DNA of 64,000 nucleotides, from contig JBBTCX010000101.1 in the NCBI GenBank assembly GCA_038043045.1, forward strand, positions 1-64,000, written 5' to 3'. The notes under the pieces are model-generated. The model was not told the origin of the DNA. It ran no database searches and saw nothing but the letters and a program-made list of their open reading frames with translations. Position 1 is the first letter of the stretch, and every line of letters starts with the position of its first letter. The position numbers and the translations under genes are program-made. The DNA is from JBBTCX01 sp038043045. Its GTDB lineage: Bacteria; Planctomycetota; Phycisphaerae; UBA1845. This document shows positions 8,982 through 17,293 of the stretch, in pieces.

Positions 8982-9320
8982 ATGGACGAAGCAAAAAAGC
9001 AAAAAGTGATGATTGGAATTCTCGCGGCAGCCGCCCTCGGGTTTGGCTCCTATTATTTCGTATTGCGAGATTCTGGTACGACAGCAGCGAACACAACTGC
9101 AGCTGCGTCGACCCGGAAGGCGAGCGAAAAGTCCGCCAGCGATAACAAGGGCGCTTCTACAAGGGATCAACGACCCAAGGACGAAGCGGAAAGTGAAGAG
9201 CGGGCGGGGTCAACAAGGCAGGAACGGGAAGATAGCGACGATGATCAAGGCTCGAAACGCGGAACAGATCGCCGAGAAAAGGCGAAAGCGAAAACGAAAA
9301 AAATAGGACCAGCCGCCTAA
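8982..9320 (+). CDS. small single-pass membrane protein with charged tail
   Basis: A 112-residue protein not assigned to any family. The ATG at 8982 has GGAG about 9 nt upstream. A short cytosolic head (MDEAKKQK) is followed by one hydrophobic segment (VMIGILAAAALGFGSYYFV), and then about 80 residues very rich in Lys, Glu, Asp, Ser and Arg with no predicted fold. It ends in a KKIGPAA tail and is followed directly by an intrinsic terminator, which supports it being a real last gene of a transcript. Function unknown. Confidence 0.6.
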   Translation: MDEAKKQKVMIGILAAAALGFGSYYFVLRDSGTTAANTTAAASTRKASEKSASDNKGASTRDQRPKDEAESEERAGSTRQEREDSDDDQGSKRGTDRREKAKAKTKKIGPAA

Positions 9321-9354
9321 GCGGTCTGTCGGTTTTGAGTTTACAATAGTAAGT

Positions 9355-9392
9355 GCGGGTTTGCGCCTTAACGCGTAAAGCCCGCTTTTTTA
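9355..9392 (+). terminator. intrinsic terminator after small membrane protein
   Basis: GCGGGTTTGCGC, a short loop and GCGTAAAGCCCGC form a GC-rich stem with small bulges, followed at once by TTTTTTATT. It lies 35 nt past the stop codon. Confidence 0.8.
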
Positions 9393-9474
9393 TTAAAAAG
9401 CTCCGTTGAGGGTTGGAGTAGCCACTTCCATCATTTTGTTTTTGTAGGCAACCGTCGGTTTTGGGTAGGATGAT

Positions 9475-9503
9475 TTGAAATAGGACTATGAGGACCCTAT
9501 ATA
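9475..9503 (+). promoter_or_regulatory. sigma-70-type promoter for the sigma factor gene
   Basis: TTGAAA and TATATA are separated by exactly 17 bp, lie just after the terminator of the preceding gene, and are about 50 bp ahead of the sigma factor start. Expected transcription start is near 9510. Confidence 0.65.
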
Positions 9504-9554
9504 CAAATGGATGATCCAAATGTGACCCAAACGAGGAATTGAATAGGGTACGTT

Positions 9555-10361
9555 GTGAACCGCGCGATTGTTTTGCGATTGCGACAAGAAGCCCCCGTTA
9601 CCCCGCAACCCACTTGGTTTGTAAGAAACCGGATGTTGCACACCAGAGCGGCGCGGGAACGGGCAGCCCAGCTCGCTGAAACCGCGCGGCAACATCGGAC
9701 CGATGACGGTTCTTTTGACGAACACATTTGGTTCGTCGGTTTGCACACATGCGCCTATTACGCATCGGTTGGCTCGAATGAGCGACAAAATCATTACGGA
9801 AATCGCGGACTGTGGTTGGCTCGATGGTCGGACATTCGCCGATTCCTTGCGGAGAGGAACCGGGGGCTTGTCTTCTTGGTGGTGAGTCGTTTTCGCTCGG
9901 TCTGGATCGAGTCGGAAGACCTACGTGGCGAGGGAATGTTGGCGTTGGTTCGGTCGGTGGATCGATTTGATCCCTGGCGCAAGATTCGGTTTAGCACATA
10001 TGCCTATAACGCCATCATTCGATCGTTGATTCGCGTTCAGCGCATCGCCCGACACCGCATGGGACAATACCCGATTCAAGACGAAGCGTCGATTGAACTG
10101 CCGACGAGACCGCCGCCGGAACTTTGGACGGATCGTTATGTGGAAAAGCTTCGGCACGTTCTTGATCGGAATCTCGGGGAATTGACCGAGCGGGAGTCGG
10201 CCATTCTGGACAAACGATTTCCACGTGATTCGGATCGACGATTGACGCTGGAAGAAATCGGCACGCGATGTCGTCTGAGCAAAGAGCGCGTTCGTCAAAT
10301 CCAGAACCGGGCTTTGGCGAAGTTGCGCGGCGTGCTTCAAATGGACCCCTCACTCCAATAG
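9555..10361 (+). CDS. short RNA polymerase sigma-70 family factor
   Basis: Up to 268 residues if the GTG at 9555 is used; an in-frame ATG at 9633 is an alternative. Region 2 is clear (NRGLVFLVVSRFR, EDLRGEGMLALVRSVDRFDP, KIRFSTYAYNAIIRSLI), as is region 4 with its helix-turn-helix (LTERESAILDKRF, LTLEEIGTRCRLSKERVRQI, QNRALAKLR). The link between them is only about 50 residues, so region 3 is largely missing, and region 1.2 is not recognisable. That fits an alternative factor of the kind abundant in planctomycetes, not the housekeeping one. No anti-sigma gene is adjacent. The target regulon is unknown. Confidence 0.85.
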   Translation: MNRAIVLRLRQEAPVTPQPTWFVRNRMLHTRAARERAAQLAETARQHRTDDGSFDEHIWFVGLHTCAYYASVGSNERQNHYGNRGLWLARWSDIRRFLAERNRGLVFLVVSRFRSVWIESEDLRGEGMLALVRSVDRFDPWRKIRFSTYAYNAIIRSLIRVQRIARHRMGQYPIQDEASIELPTRPPPELWTDRYVEKLRHVLDRNLGELTERESAILDKRFPRDSDRRLTLEEIGTRCRLSKERVRQIQNRALAKLRGVLQMDPSLQ

Positions 10362-10435
10362 GCCTCGTGACCGGAGCGGGAGTTTGGGAGAATGAAGTCA
10401 GTCAAGGAAATGAATTACTTGGAACACGTTGCTCA

Positions 10436-11317
10436 TTACTTGCCACAATAGTCGATGATCCGGGCGATTTCACGGCGGAGGTCGGATCGAGAAACAATTC
10501 GATCAACGAAGCCGTGCTCCATCATGAACTCGGCGGTTTGGAATCCGGGCGGAAGTTCGGCATTGATCGTATTGGCGATCACCCGTGGTCCGGCGAATCC
10601 GATCATCGATCCCGGTTCGGCAAGAATGACATCGCCCAAACTGGCGAAGCTGGCGGCGACGCCGGCGGTCGTTGGGTCGGTCGCGACCACGATGTACAAG
10701 CCCTTGGCATCGTCGAATCGGGCCAACGAGGAACACGTCTTGGCCATTTGGACCAAAGAAACCATTCCTTCTTGCATTCGAGCTCCGCCGGACGCGGTGA
10801 CCATGACCAAAGGTAGATTTTCCTCCAACGCGCGTTCTATCGCTCGGGTGACCTTTTCGCCGACCACCGCCCCCATCGAACCCATGATGAAAAAAGGATT
10901 CATCACCCCCAAAATGACGGACCGACCGCGAATAAATCCGCGACCGATGATGACGGCTTCGGTTTCTCCGGTCGCCTCTTGTTCACGAATCAACCGCTCG
11001 GTGTAGGGAATGCGATCTTTAAATTGAAGCGGATCGGTCGAACGAAGATCGGCGTCAAACTCCTCGAAGGAGTCCGGGTCGGTCAATTGATGCACCCGAA
11101 CGCGTGCGTTGACTCGGCGATGAAAACCGCATTCCGGACAAACGTGAAGGGCGTCGACCACTTCCTTTTCATAAACCATGTGCCCGCATTTTTCGCAACG
11201 GGTCCACAACCCGGCCGGAACACCGGCGCGACCGCCTTTTACGGACAGATCAACGGGATCGTCTGAAGCTGCCGCAGCTTCGGCGAGTGCATCCGTGGGC
11301 ATCGGTTGGTCGGTCAT
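10436..11317 (-). CDS. accD: acetyl-CoA carboxylase carboxyltransferase subunit beta
   Basis: Beta half of the carboxyltransferase that passes CO2 from biotin to acetyl-CoA, making malonyl-CoA for fatty-acid synthesis. The 293 residues include the N-terminal four-cysteine zinc ribbon (C41, C44, C60, C63: CEKCGH, CPECGF), the crotonase-like core with VTASGGARMQEGM, and TDPTTAGVAASFASLGD. The first 35 residues are a variable extension. The ATG overlaps the rpe stop as ATGA, so it is translationally coupled behind pgk and rpe. The alpha subunit accA is not in the window. Confidence 0.95.
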   Translation of the reverse strand: MTDQPMPTDALAEAAAASDDPVDLSVKGGRAGVPAGLWTRCEKCGHMVYEKEVVDALHVCPECGFHRRVNARVRVHQLTDPDSFEEFDADLRSTDPLQFKDRIPYTERLIREQEATGETEAVIIGRGFIRGRSVILGVMNPFFIMGSMGAVVGEKVTRAIERALEENLPLVMVTASGGARMQEGMVSLVQMAKTCSSLARFDDAKGLYIVVATDPTTAGVAASFASLGDVILAEPGSMIGFAGPRVIANTINAELPPGFQTAEFMMEHGFVDRIVSRSDLRREIARIIDYCGK

Positions 11318-12054
11318 GAACGTTCCCCGGTTCCTGGAGTCGCCCGCGATTCAATAGCGAGTCTTTGAAGTTCCGCCCAAGCGGCTTCGCAATTCGCGGC
11401 GCCAAACACGGCCGATCCGGCGACAAAGGTATCCGCTCCAGCCGCCGACGCGAGAGCGATTGTTTTCGTATCCATGCCCCCATCAATCTCCAGCCGTTGA
11501 TCCGGCCTTAATCGAGACCGAAGTTCTCGCACCTTGGGCAATACCTCGTGCATAAACGCCAGTCCGCTAAATCCCGGCCAAACGCTCATCACCAATACCA
11601 TATCCACTTTGGACAGAATGTGCTCGATAGCGATGACCGGCGTGGTCGGATTCAAGGCGACGCCGACGGATGCACCGCAATTTCGAATCTCGCCCAAGAC
11701 CTCTTCCGAATCGGGAGCGACTTCGATATGAAAGGTGATGTGGTCGCATCCTGATTTGGCGAAGCTCGCGGCATATTTCTTGGGATCGGAGATCATCAAA
11801 TGAGCGTCGAAAATCATTCGGGTGTGTTTTCGCAGGGAGGAAATGACCGGCGCGCCGAAGCTGATGTTGGGAACAAAGTGACCGTCCATGACATCCAAGT
11901 GCAAGACTTTGGCACCGGCGGATTCCACTCTCGCAACGTCGGCTTCCAATCGCGCGAAATTTGCCGAAAGCAAGGACGGCGCGACGCGAATGGCCGGTGC
12001 GGCCAGTGCGAACCCCTTTTCCCGATTGTTGGAGTTAGCGGCTTTTGTGGTCAT
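11314..12054 (-). CDS. rpe: ribulose-phosphate 3-epimerase
   Basis: TIM-barrel metalloenzyme that interconverts ribulose-5-phosphate and xylulose-5-phosphate in the pentose phosphate pathway. Of 246 residues, the first 20 are an extension ahead of the canonical APSLLSANFARLE. Metal and active-site blocks are present: LHLDVMDGHFVPNISFG, FDAHLMI, HITFHIE, MSVWPGFSG and EIDGG. Its start shares ATGA with the end of pgk and its end shares ATGA with the start of accD, so three genes of central carbon metabolism are tightly coupled. Confidence 0.95.
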   Translation of the reverse strand: MTTKAANSNNREKGFALAAPAIRVAPSLLSANFARLEADVARVESAGAKVLHLDVMDGHFVPNISFGAPVISSLRKHTRMIFDAHLMISDPKKYAASFAKSGCDHITFHIEVAPDSEEVLGEIRNCGASVGVALNPTTPVIAIEHILSKVDMVLVMSVWPGFSGLAFMHEVLPKVRELRSRLRPDQRLEIDGGMDTKTIALASAAGADTFVAGSAVFGAANCEAAWAELQRLAIESRATPGTGERS

Positions 12055-13286
12055 GGTGCATCATCCAACACATCCAGGGCATCAAAGGATTTGCCTTCTA
12101 AAAATTCCAGCGAGGCACCGCCACCCGTGGAAATATGCGAGATTCGATGTGCCAAACCGGCGGCATCGATTGCGGCGGCGCTATCTCCGCCACCGACAAT
12201 CGTCGTCGCTCCGCGATCGGTTGCCTCAGCGACGGCTTTGGCCATCGCCATCGTCCCTCGATCAAACGGCGGAGTTTCAAACACACCCATCGGGCCGTTC
12301 CACACGATGGTTCTCGCCTTGGCCAACTCTCCCGAATAGTCCGCTACGGTTTTCGGACCGATATCCAGACCCATGTGGTTCGCGGGAATCGAAGCATCAT
12401 AGGTCATCGCTTCCGCACCTTTCTTGATCTCGGTTGCGGCGATGGAATCCACTGGTAAAAGCAGCCGGGAACCGGCGAATGATCGAAGTTCTTTGGCCAC
12501 GCCGAATAAGTCGGGTTCGCACAAGCTCTTTCCAACCTGCACGCCCTCCGCGGCCAAGAACGTGTAAGCCATCGCTCCGCCGACCAACACCTTATCACAT
12601 TTGGATAACAACGCTCGAATGACTCCGAGCTTGTCTGAGACCTTGGCTCCGCCCAGCAGAACAACAAAGGGTCTGGCCGGATTTTTCACCGCTTCGCCCA
12701 GAAAACGAAGCTCTTTTTGAATCAAATACCCGACGACGCGCGGCTTTCCCGACATGAGTTGTGGCACGGTCAGCATACTCGCGTTGTCTCGATGACAGGT
12801 TCCGAAGGCGTCGTTGACATAGACATCGGCCAGGGATGCCAATTGTCGGGCGAATGCGTATTTTCTATCACGCAGAGCGGGATCGGTTTTTGCCTTTTTG
12901 TCGGCGATGGTCTCTTCATCGTGAAACCGAAGATTTTCCAAAAGACAAACGTCGCCATCATTCAGCGAATTCACGAGCGGAGAGATAGTCGGTCCAACAC
13001 AGTCACCGGCCATCCGAACGTTTTTGGAAAGAAGTTCGCTCAGTTGCTTTGCGATGGGAGCAAGCGAATAATTGACTTTATCGTTCGGCCCGCCTTCCGG
13101 TCGACCGAGATGACTCATCAATACAAGTCGACTGCCGCCCTGAATCAATCGTTGAATCGTCGGCAGCGCTTCTCGAATCCGACGGTCGTCGGTGATGCGA
13201 CGCGTGTCATCGAGTGGCACGTTCAAATCCAACCGCACGAGCACGCGCAACCCACGAACGTCGATGTCCTCAACCGTCTTCTTCAT
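12051..13286 (-). CDS. pgk: phosphoglycerate kinase
   Basis: Transfers the acyl phosphate of 1,3-bisphosphoglycerate to ADP in glycolysis. At 411 residues it is of normal length. Diagnostic segments include RVLVRLDLNVPLDD, LMSHLGRPEGG, ENLRFHDEE, the phosphoglycerate-binding DAFGTCHRDNAS, LLGGAKVSDKLGV, VWNGPMGVFE and the C-terminal GGGDSAAA nucleotide loop. It is the first gene of the pgk-rpe-accD coupled set. A perfect 10-bp hairpin sits 15 nt ahead of its start codon in the leader. Confidence 0.97.
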   Translation of the reverse strand: MKKTVEDIDVRGLRVLVRLDLNVPLDDTRRITDDRRIREALPTIQRLIQGGSRLVLMSHLGRPEGGPNDKVNYSLAPIAKQLSELLSKNVRMAGDCVGPTISPLVNSLNDGDVCLLENLRFHDEETIADKKAKTDPALRDRKYAFARQLASLADVYVNDAFGTCHRDNASMLTVPQLMSGKPRVVGYLIQKELRFLGEAVKNPARPFVVLLGGAKVSDKLGVIRALLSKCDKVLVGGAMAYTFLAAEGVQVGKSLCEPDLFGVAKELRSFAGSRLLLPVDSIAATEIKKGAEAMTYDASIPANHMGLDIGPKTVADYSGELAKARTIVWNGPMGVFETPPFDRGTMAMAKAVAEATDRGATTIVGGGDSAAAIDAAGLAHRISHISTGGGASLEFLEGKSFDALDVLDDAP

Positions 13287-13301
13287 GGTCCGCTCAATAG
13301 G

Positions 13302-13330
13302 ACGGGCAAGCAGTTTTGCCGCTTGCCCGT
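13302..13330 (-). promoter_or_regulatory. hairpin in the pgk leader
   Basis: ACGGGCAAGC and GCTTGCCCGT form a perfect 10-bp stem with a 9-nt loop. On the transcribed minus strand it ends 15 nt before the pgk start codon and is not followed by a U-run. It could block read-through from the upstream gap/DUF1579 genes, stabilise a processed pgk mRNA 5' end, or control ribosome access. Confidence 0.5.
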
Positions 13331-13363
13331 TCCAAAAACTGTACCTTCCCTAGGATTTCATAC

Positions 13364-13948
13364 TCATTTATTTCTTGTCGTGGTTCCACTCCAGGAGACC
13401 ACTTTCATCAGCGGGAGGTTGGTCAACGGAAAAGGAATATAGTCACGGAACGTCCACTGAAGCGTGTTGTCATCTACGGCTTTGATGGTCCCGCGACCTA
13501 CCGTGCGGAAGCCCATTTCCGTGTTTCGGCTGCATGTTCTCATGTGCCAAGTCTTGGTCTTTTCGTTATAGCGCGTCGAGCCGCATCCTGCGGTACCTAC
13601 ATCCTCAAACCACCAGTTGCGATACTTTTTGGCTTTGGCGTCCCACATCCATACGCCAATCCCCTCCATTTTTCCCATGTCACCCATCTCGCCGGTAAAT
13701 CGCTCATGAAGCATCGTCTTGTCAGCATTGGCCCAAGTGGCTGAACTTGTGCCCGACCCCTTGATCGGTTCTTTTTCACCGAGCGCTTTCATTTCAAAGG
13801 TGCCTTGCCAATTGCCCACGAATTGCTCCAGCCGTTCCACTTCGACGGTTCGTTTCAGTTTGGGCATAGCCTCGCCGCCGGGGCAACTGCAACCGGTGGA
13901 AACGACCATGATCGCCAAAGACATCAAGAATGCACAGAACTTCCTCAT
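13364..13948 (-). CDS. DUF1579 family lipoprotein
   Basis: The start is taken at the ATG with GGAGAG about 9 nt upstream, 25 codons inside the longest frame, because it opens a lipoprotein signal peptide (MRKFCAFLMSLAIMVVSTGC) whose Cys would be lipidated. The mature part of about 170 residues is a DUF1579 domain (LEQFVGNWQGTFEMKA, GSGTSSATWANADKTMLHERF, GIGVWMWDAKAKKYRNWWFED), a lipocalin-like barrel of unknown ligand. It sits between gap and pgk, both glycolytic, 84 bp after gap; whether it shares their transcript is not shown. Confidence 0.8.
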   Translation of the reverse strand: MRKFCAFLMSLAIMVVSTGCSCPGGEAMPKLKRTVEVERLEQFVGNWQGTFEMKALGEKEPIKGSGTSSATWANADKTMLHERFTGEMGDMGKMEGIGVWMWDAKAKKYRNWWFEDVGTAGCGSTRYNEKTKTWHMRTCSRNTEMGFRTVGRGTIKAVDDNTLQWTFRDYIPFPLTNLPLMKVVSWSGTTTRNK

Positions 13949-14032
13949 GTTACACACTCTCCGAAAAAACCTTCGACTTGTTTCACGCATGAACGGCGTT
14001 GAGTCACCGCTCCAACCGGCCATGCGTGCTCC

Positions 14033-15058
14033 TTACATCTTTCCCACCCGAGCAATCAAATCCGCTGTCCGGACCGAATACGCCCATTCATTGTCGTACC
14101 ACGCGACGACCTTCACCATGTTGCCGCCATCGGCCGGCATGGTCATCGTGCTTTGGGCATCGATGATCGCGCTATGCGGATTTCCGACGATATCCGAGCT
14201 CACCAACGGGTCCTCGCTGTATTCCACGATTCCCTTGAGTTTTCCGTTCGCTGCGTTCTTGAGAGCTTGATTCACTTCGGAAACCGTCACGGATCGCTTC
14301 ATCGTCGCCACCAAATCAATGATCGACCCATCCGCGACGGGAACGCGCAAGGCAAACCCGTTGAGCTTTCCTTTCAATTCGGGGATCACTTTTGCGACGG
14401 CTTTTGCCGCACCAGTGGTCGTAGGAATAATGTTCACCGCCGCCGCCCGCGCACGACGCGGATCCTTGTGAACGAGGTCCGCCACTTGCTGATCGTTCGT
14501 ATAGGCATGAACCGTCGTCATCAACCCTTCGACCAATCCGAATGTATCGTTCAACACCTTGACCACCGGAGCTAAGCAATTCGTCGTGCAACTTGCATTT
14601 GACACGCACGTTTGCGAAGCGTTGAGTTTGTCATCATTCACGCCGAGCACGACTGTTAAATCCGGTTCATCGCTCGCAGGCGCGCTCAAGACAACTTTTC
14701 TTGCGCCCGCGGTCAGATGATCGCCATAACCGCCCTTCTCACTCTGGCGTGATGTAAACACACCCGTCGATTCGAGCGCCACATCGACCTTCAACTCCTT
14801 CCAAGGAAGCTTCGCCGGTGCGCGCTCGTTGAGAATCTTGATGGCCTTTCCATTCACGGTAAGCGTGCCCTTGTCCACCTGAATGGTGCCCTGAAACCGC
14901 CCGTGCACGGAGTCGTATTTCAGAAGATGCGCCAACGTGGATTCATTGCTCAAGTCGTTGATCGCAACGATCTCAAACTCTTGCGGCCGCGCCGCCATCG
15001 CCCGAAATGCCAACCGCCCGATCCGTCCAAACCCGTTAATCGCCACGCGCACGGCCAT
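14033..15058 (-). CDS. gap: glyceraldehyde-3-phosphate dehydrogenase
   Basis: Phosphorylating GAPDH of glycolysis, cytoplasmic homotetramer in known members. The ATG giving MAVRVAINGFGRIGR has GAGAGG upstream and is preferred over a start three codons earlier. The Rossmann motif NGFGRIGRLAFR is at residue 8, the catalytic Cys is C157 in SNASCTTNCLAP, and VHAYTNDQQ, NIIPTTTGAAKAV and the C-terminal WYDNEWAYS are intact. The 341-residue length is standard. It leads a minus-strand run with DUF1579, pgk, rpe and accD. Confidence 0.97.
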   Translation of the reverse strand: MAVRVAINGFGRIGRLAFRAMAARPQEFEIVAINDLSNESTLAHLLKYDSVHGRFQGTIQVDKGTLTVNGKAIKILNERAPAKLPWKELKVDVALESTGVFTSRQSEKGGYGDHLTAGARKVVLSAPASDEPDLTVVLGVNDDKLNASQTCVSNASCTTNCLAPVVKVLNDTFGLVEGLMTTVHAYTNDQQVADLVHKDPRRARAAAVNIIPTTTGAAKAVAKVIPELKGKLNGFALRVPVADGSIIDLVATMKRSVTVSEVNQALKNAANGKLKGIVEYSEDPLVSSDIVGNPHSAIIDAQSTMTMPADGGNMVKVVAWYDNEWAYSVRTADLIARVGKM

Positions 15059-15133
15059 GATAAGCACCTCTCGAAAGAACTATTCCATTCCCGCGCGGAT
15101 AACGTTAGACCGGTGTTTGTTTACCGTCAAGGG

Positions 15134-16168
15134 TCAGAGAATACTCAAGGGGGTGAACGTTATGGCCACGAAAAGCGCCACGGCGATGGCATAGACCAAA
15201 AGTACGATAACCTGCGAAGCAATGACCGTGGCCCACGGGCGATCGAATCGCAGGTAAAACTGATACGCCCTGGCCAAGCGGTAAGTCGCTAGCACAAAAG
15301 CAATCCCCGCCCCGTACCAAAACGCGCCGACCATCGGCCAACGCATCAGTTGCCACAACGGGTAGAAGGCCGCGAAAGTTGAAACGACAACGGCCCACCA
15401 CGCCACGATGTCCCAGCAATAGACGGTACATCGGAAAACGTGCACCGTTTGAATGCTCGCTCTTTTCATGGACCAGCGAAAAACATTCAGGGACATCGCA
15501 GCCAAGAGCGGCCACGAAAACGTGATCGTGCAGACGAGAGCGATTTCTCCAAAAACCCAATTGGATCCAGGGTAGCGTTTGAGTGACGAATAAACATCCT
15601 TCGCGACACTGAGCAACGTGGGTTGGGGCACGAACGAGTCGACCACCGCTTGGGGAGAGCCAAATTGTTTCATTCTTTGCTTGAACCAATCGGGTGCATC
15701 TGTTCGAAAAGAGTAGAAGATGTGTTGCTGCAGCATGTTTTGCCGAGTCGTGATCGCCTGGCGCCAAGTGTCCAGCCCTTGACGGAGAAGCACGCTCACC
15801 CCGATCATCAGAATGAAACACGATACGCCCATCGCATAGACGAACAACCGCAAGCGACTCGGCTGCTGGGTGGGTAACAACCCTGACCAAAACTTTTTGG
15901 GCCTCCACCCTGCCAAGAGCGTCCTGAAAAACGACCGAATGTTCTTCTCGGGATGATGTTCAAAAAGAAAGGGATGAATCCGCTTGGCAGGATCTAAAAT
16001 CTCCGACCATTCAAACCGATACCCGCACTCCGAGCATCGAGGTTCCGCTTGTCCGCGGAGATCGTAGGAACAAAGCGGACAAAGCACTTCCATTTGTAAC
16101 GAATCGCCCGGACTCGGCGCTGAATCGACGGCAGGCTCCATACGTTCAATGGCCGGAGGCGATTTCAT
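15134..16168 (-). CDS. zinc-ribbon multi-pass membrane protein, copy 1
   Basis: A 344-residue protein of unknown function. Residues about 34-57 form a zinc ribbon (CPLCSYDLRGQAEPRCSECGY) followed by FEWSEILDP, a signature common in planctomycete membrane proteins. After a FRTLLAGWRPKKFWSGL amphipathic stretch there are about five or six hydrophobic segments. It is a paralogue of the next gene on the same strand, 41 bp away, with the same architecture and order. Role unknown. Confidence 0.8.
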   Translation of the reverse strand: MKSPPAIERMEPAVDSAPSPGDSLQMEVLCPLCSYDLRGQAEPRCSECGYRFEWSEILDPAKRIHPFLFEHHPEKNIRSFFRTLLAGWRPKKFWSGLLPTQQPSRLRLFVYAMGVSCFILMIGVSVLLRQGLDTWRQAITTRQNMLQQHIFYSFRTDAPDWFKQRMKQFGSPQAVVDSFVPQPTLLSVAKDVYSSLKRYPGSNWVFGEIALVCTITFSWPLLAAMSLNVFRWSMKRASIQTVHVFRCTVYCWDIVAWWAVVVSTFAAFYPLWQLMRWPMVGAFWYGAGIAFVLATYRLARAYQFYLRFDRPWATVIASQVIVLLVYAIAVALFVAITFTPLSIL

Positions 16169-16209
16169 TGTCTGACTCTATTCCTTGCTCATCCTTACAC
16201 TGAAAGCGT

Positions 16210-17217
16210 TCATTTCCATAGCCAGCGACCAGCCCAACACCCATATACCTGCATCGCGGTTAGGTACAGGAGCGCCACGATAATCTGCGATGAAACAACC
16301 GTGGCAATAGGTCGGTGGAACCTCAAGTACAATTTGTACGACAATGCAAGTCGATAGAGAACGATTATGACCACGATGAAAAGTGCCCATCGTATTACAG
16401 GCTGCACACTGCCCCCGGCAAATATCCAAAACGGCCAGAACGCCACAGCAATCGCCCAAGGAACGAAAACCCAAACGACGGCATCGAAGCTGTAAATCGT
16501 GGACCGCAGAATGTGTTGGCCGCCGATTCTTGCCTTCCTCATCGACCACCTAAAGACTTGCAGCGCCAACATGGTCAATATTGGCCAAATTGCAACGCCG
16601 ACATGAAGCTCTAAAATCATCATCCAATCGCGTGATTTCCAAAAACCACCCATTCTTTGAAACACTGATTTCAGCGTCGAGTCAGGAAAGAGTGCGTTTG
16701 CGAATGCGGTGTGCGATCCGTATTGGGCGATTCCTGAAAGATACCAAGGAGGTGCATCACTTCGCCCCTGAAACTTGGCCATGTTGGCAAGGAAGGTGCT
16801 TCGCTGTTCCACTATTTGGTATGCTGTAATGATGGTCAGTCGAGCCACGGCTACCATGCTCACTGAACCGATTACTCCGATCGTCAACAAGTAATAAATG
16901 GTAAGCCTTCGACGGTTCACCGGCTGTACCGGATGCAAGCCAGACCAAAATTTCCTTGACCGAAGGCCGCCCACAAGCGTTCGCCAGAATGGTCGAATCA
17001 ATCGAGGTTGATATTCAAACAGGTAGGCGTGTTCTCGGAATCTCGGGTCAAGCAGTTCTGCCCACTCAAACCGATACCCGCACTCCGAGCAACGGGGTTC
17101 ACTCTGCCCGCGGAGATCATACCCGCACAACGGGCACGGCAGCGGAGCATCGCCAACGGGTGCCTCCATCCGTTCGCTCAAAACCTGCTCTCGGGCGTCG
17201 GAAACATTTTCCATCAT
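16210..17217 (-). CDS. zinc-ribbon multi-pass membrane protein, copy 2
   Basis: Tandem paralogue of the preceding entry, 335 residues. The zinc ribbon CPLCGYDLRGQSEPRCSECGY is nearly identical to copy 1 and is followed by FEWAELLDP and FWRTLVGGLRSRKFWSGL. The membrane half (about five or six helices) is more diverged, including YKLYLRFHRPIATVVSSQI against the YQFYLRFDRPWATVIASQV of copy 1. ATGATG gives two possible starts one codon apart; GGAG lies about 12 nt upstream. Upstream is the divergently transcribed asnS. Confidence 0.8.
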   Translation of the reverse strand: MMENVSDAREQVLSERMEAPVGDAPLPCPLCGYDLRGQSEPRCSECGYRFEWAELLDPRFREHAYLFEYQPRLIRPFWRTLVGGLRSRKFWSGLHPVQPVNRRRLTIYYLLTIGVIGSVSMVAVARLTIITAYQIVEQRSTFLANMAKFQGRSDAPPWYLSGIAQYGSHTAFANALFPDSTLKSVFQRMGGFWKSRDWMMILELHVGVAIWPILTMLALQVFRWSMRKARIGGQHILRSTIYSFDAVVWVFVPWAIAVAFWPFWIFAGGSVQPVIRWALFIVVIIVLYRLALSYKLYLRFHRPIATVVSSQIIVALLYLTAMQVYGCWAGRWLWK

Positions 17218-17293
17218 GCTTGGCCAACTCCCGATTCGGTGAAGAAATCCCCCCTCGTTGCGATCCTTAATCCGTCCTCATATAACATTCCAC

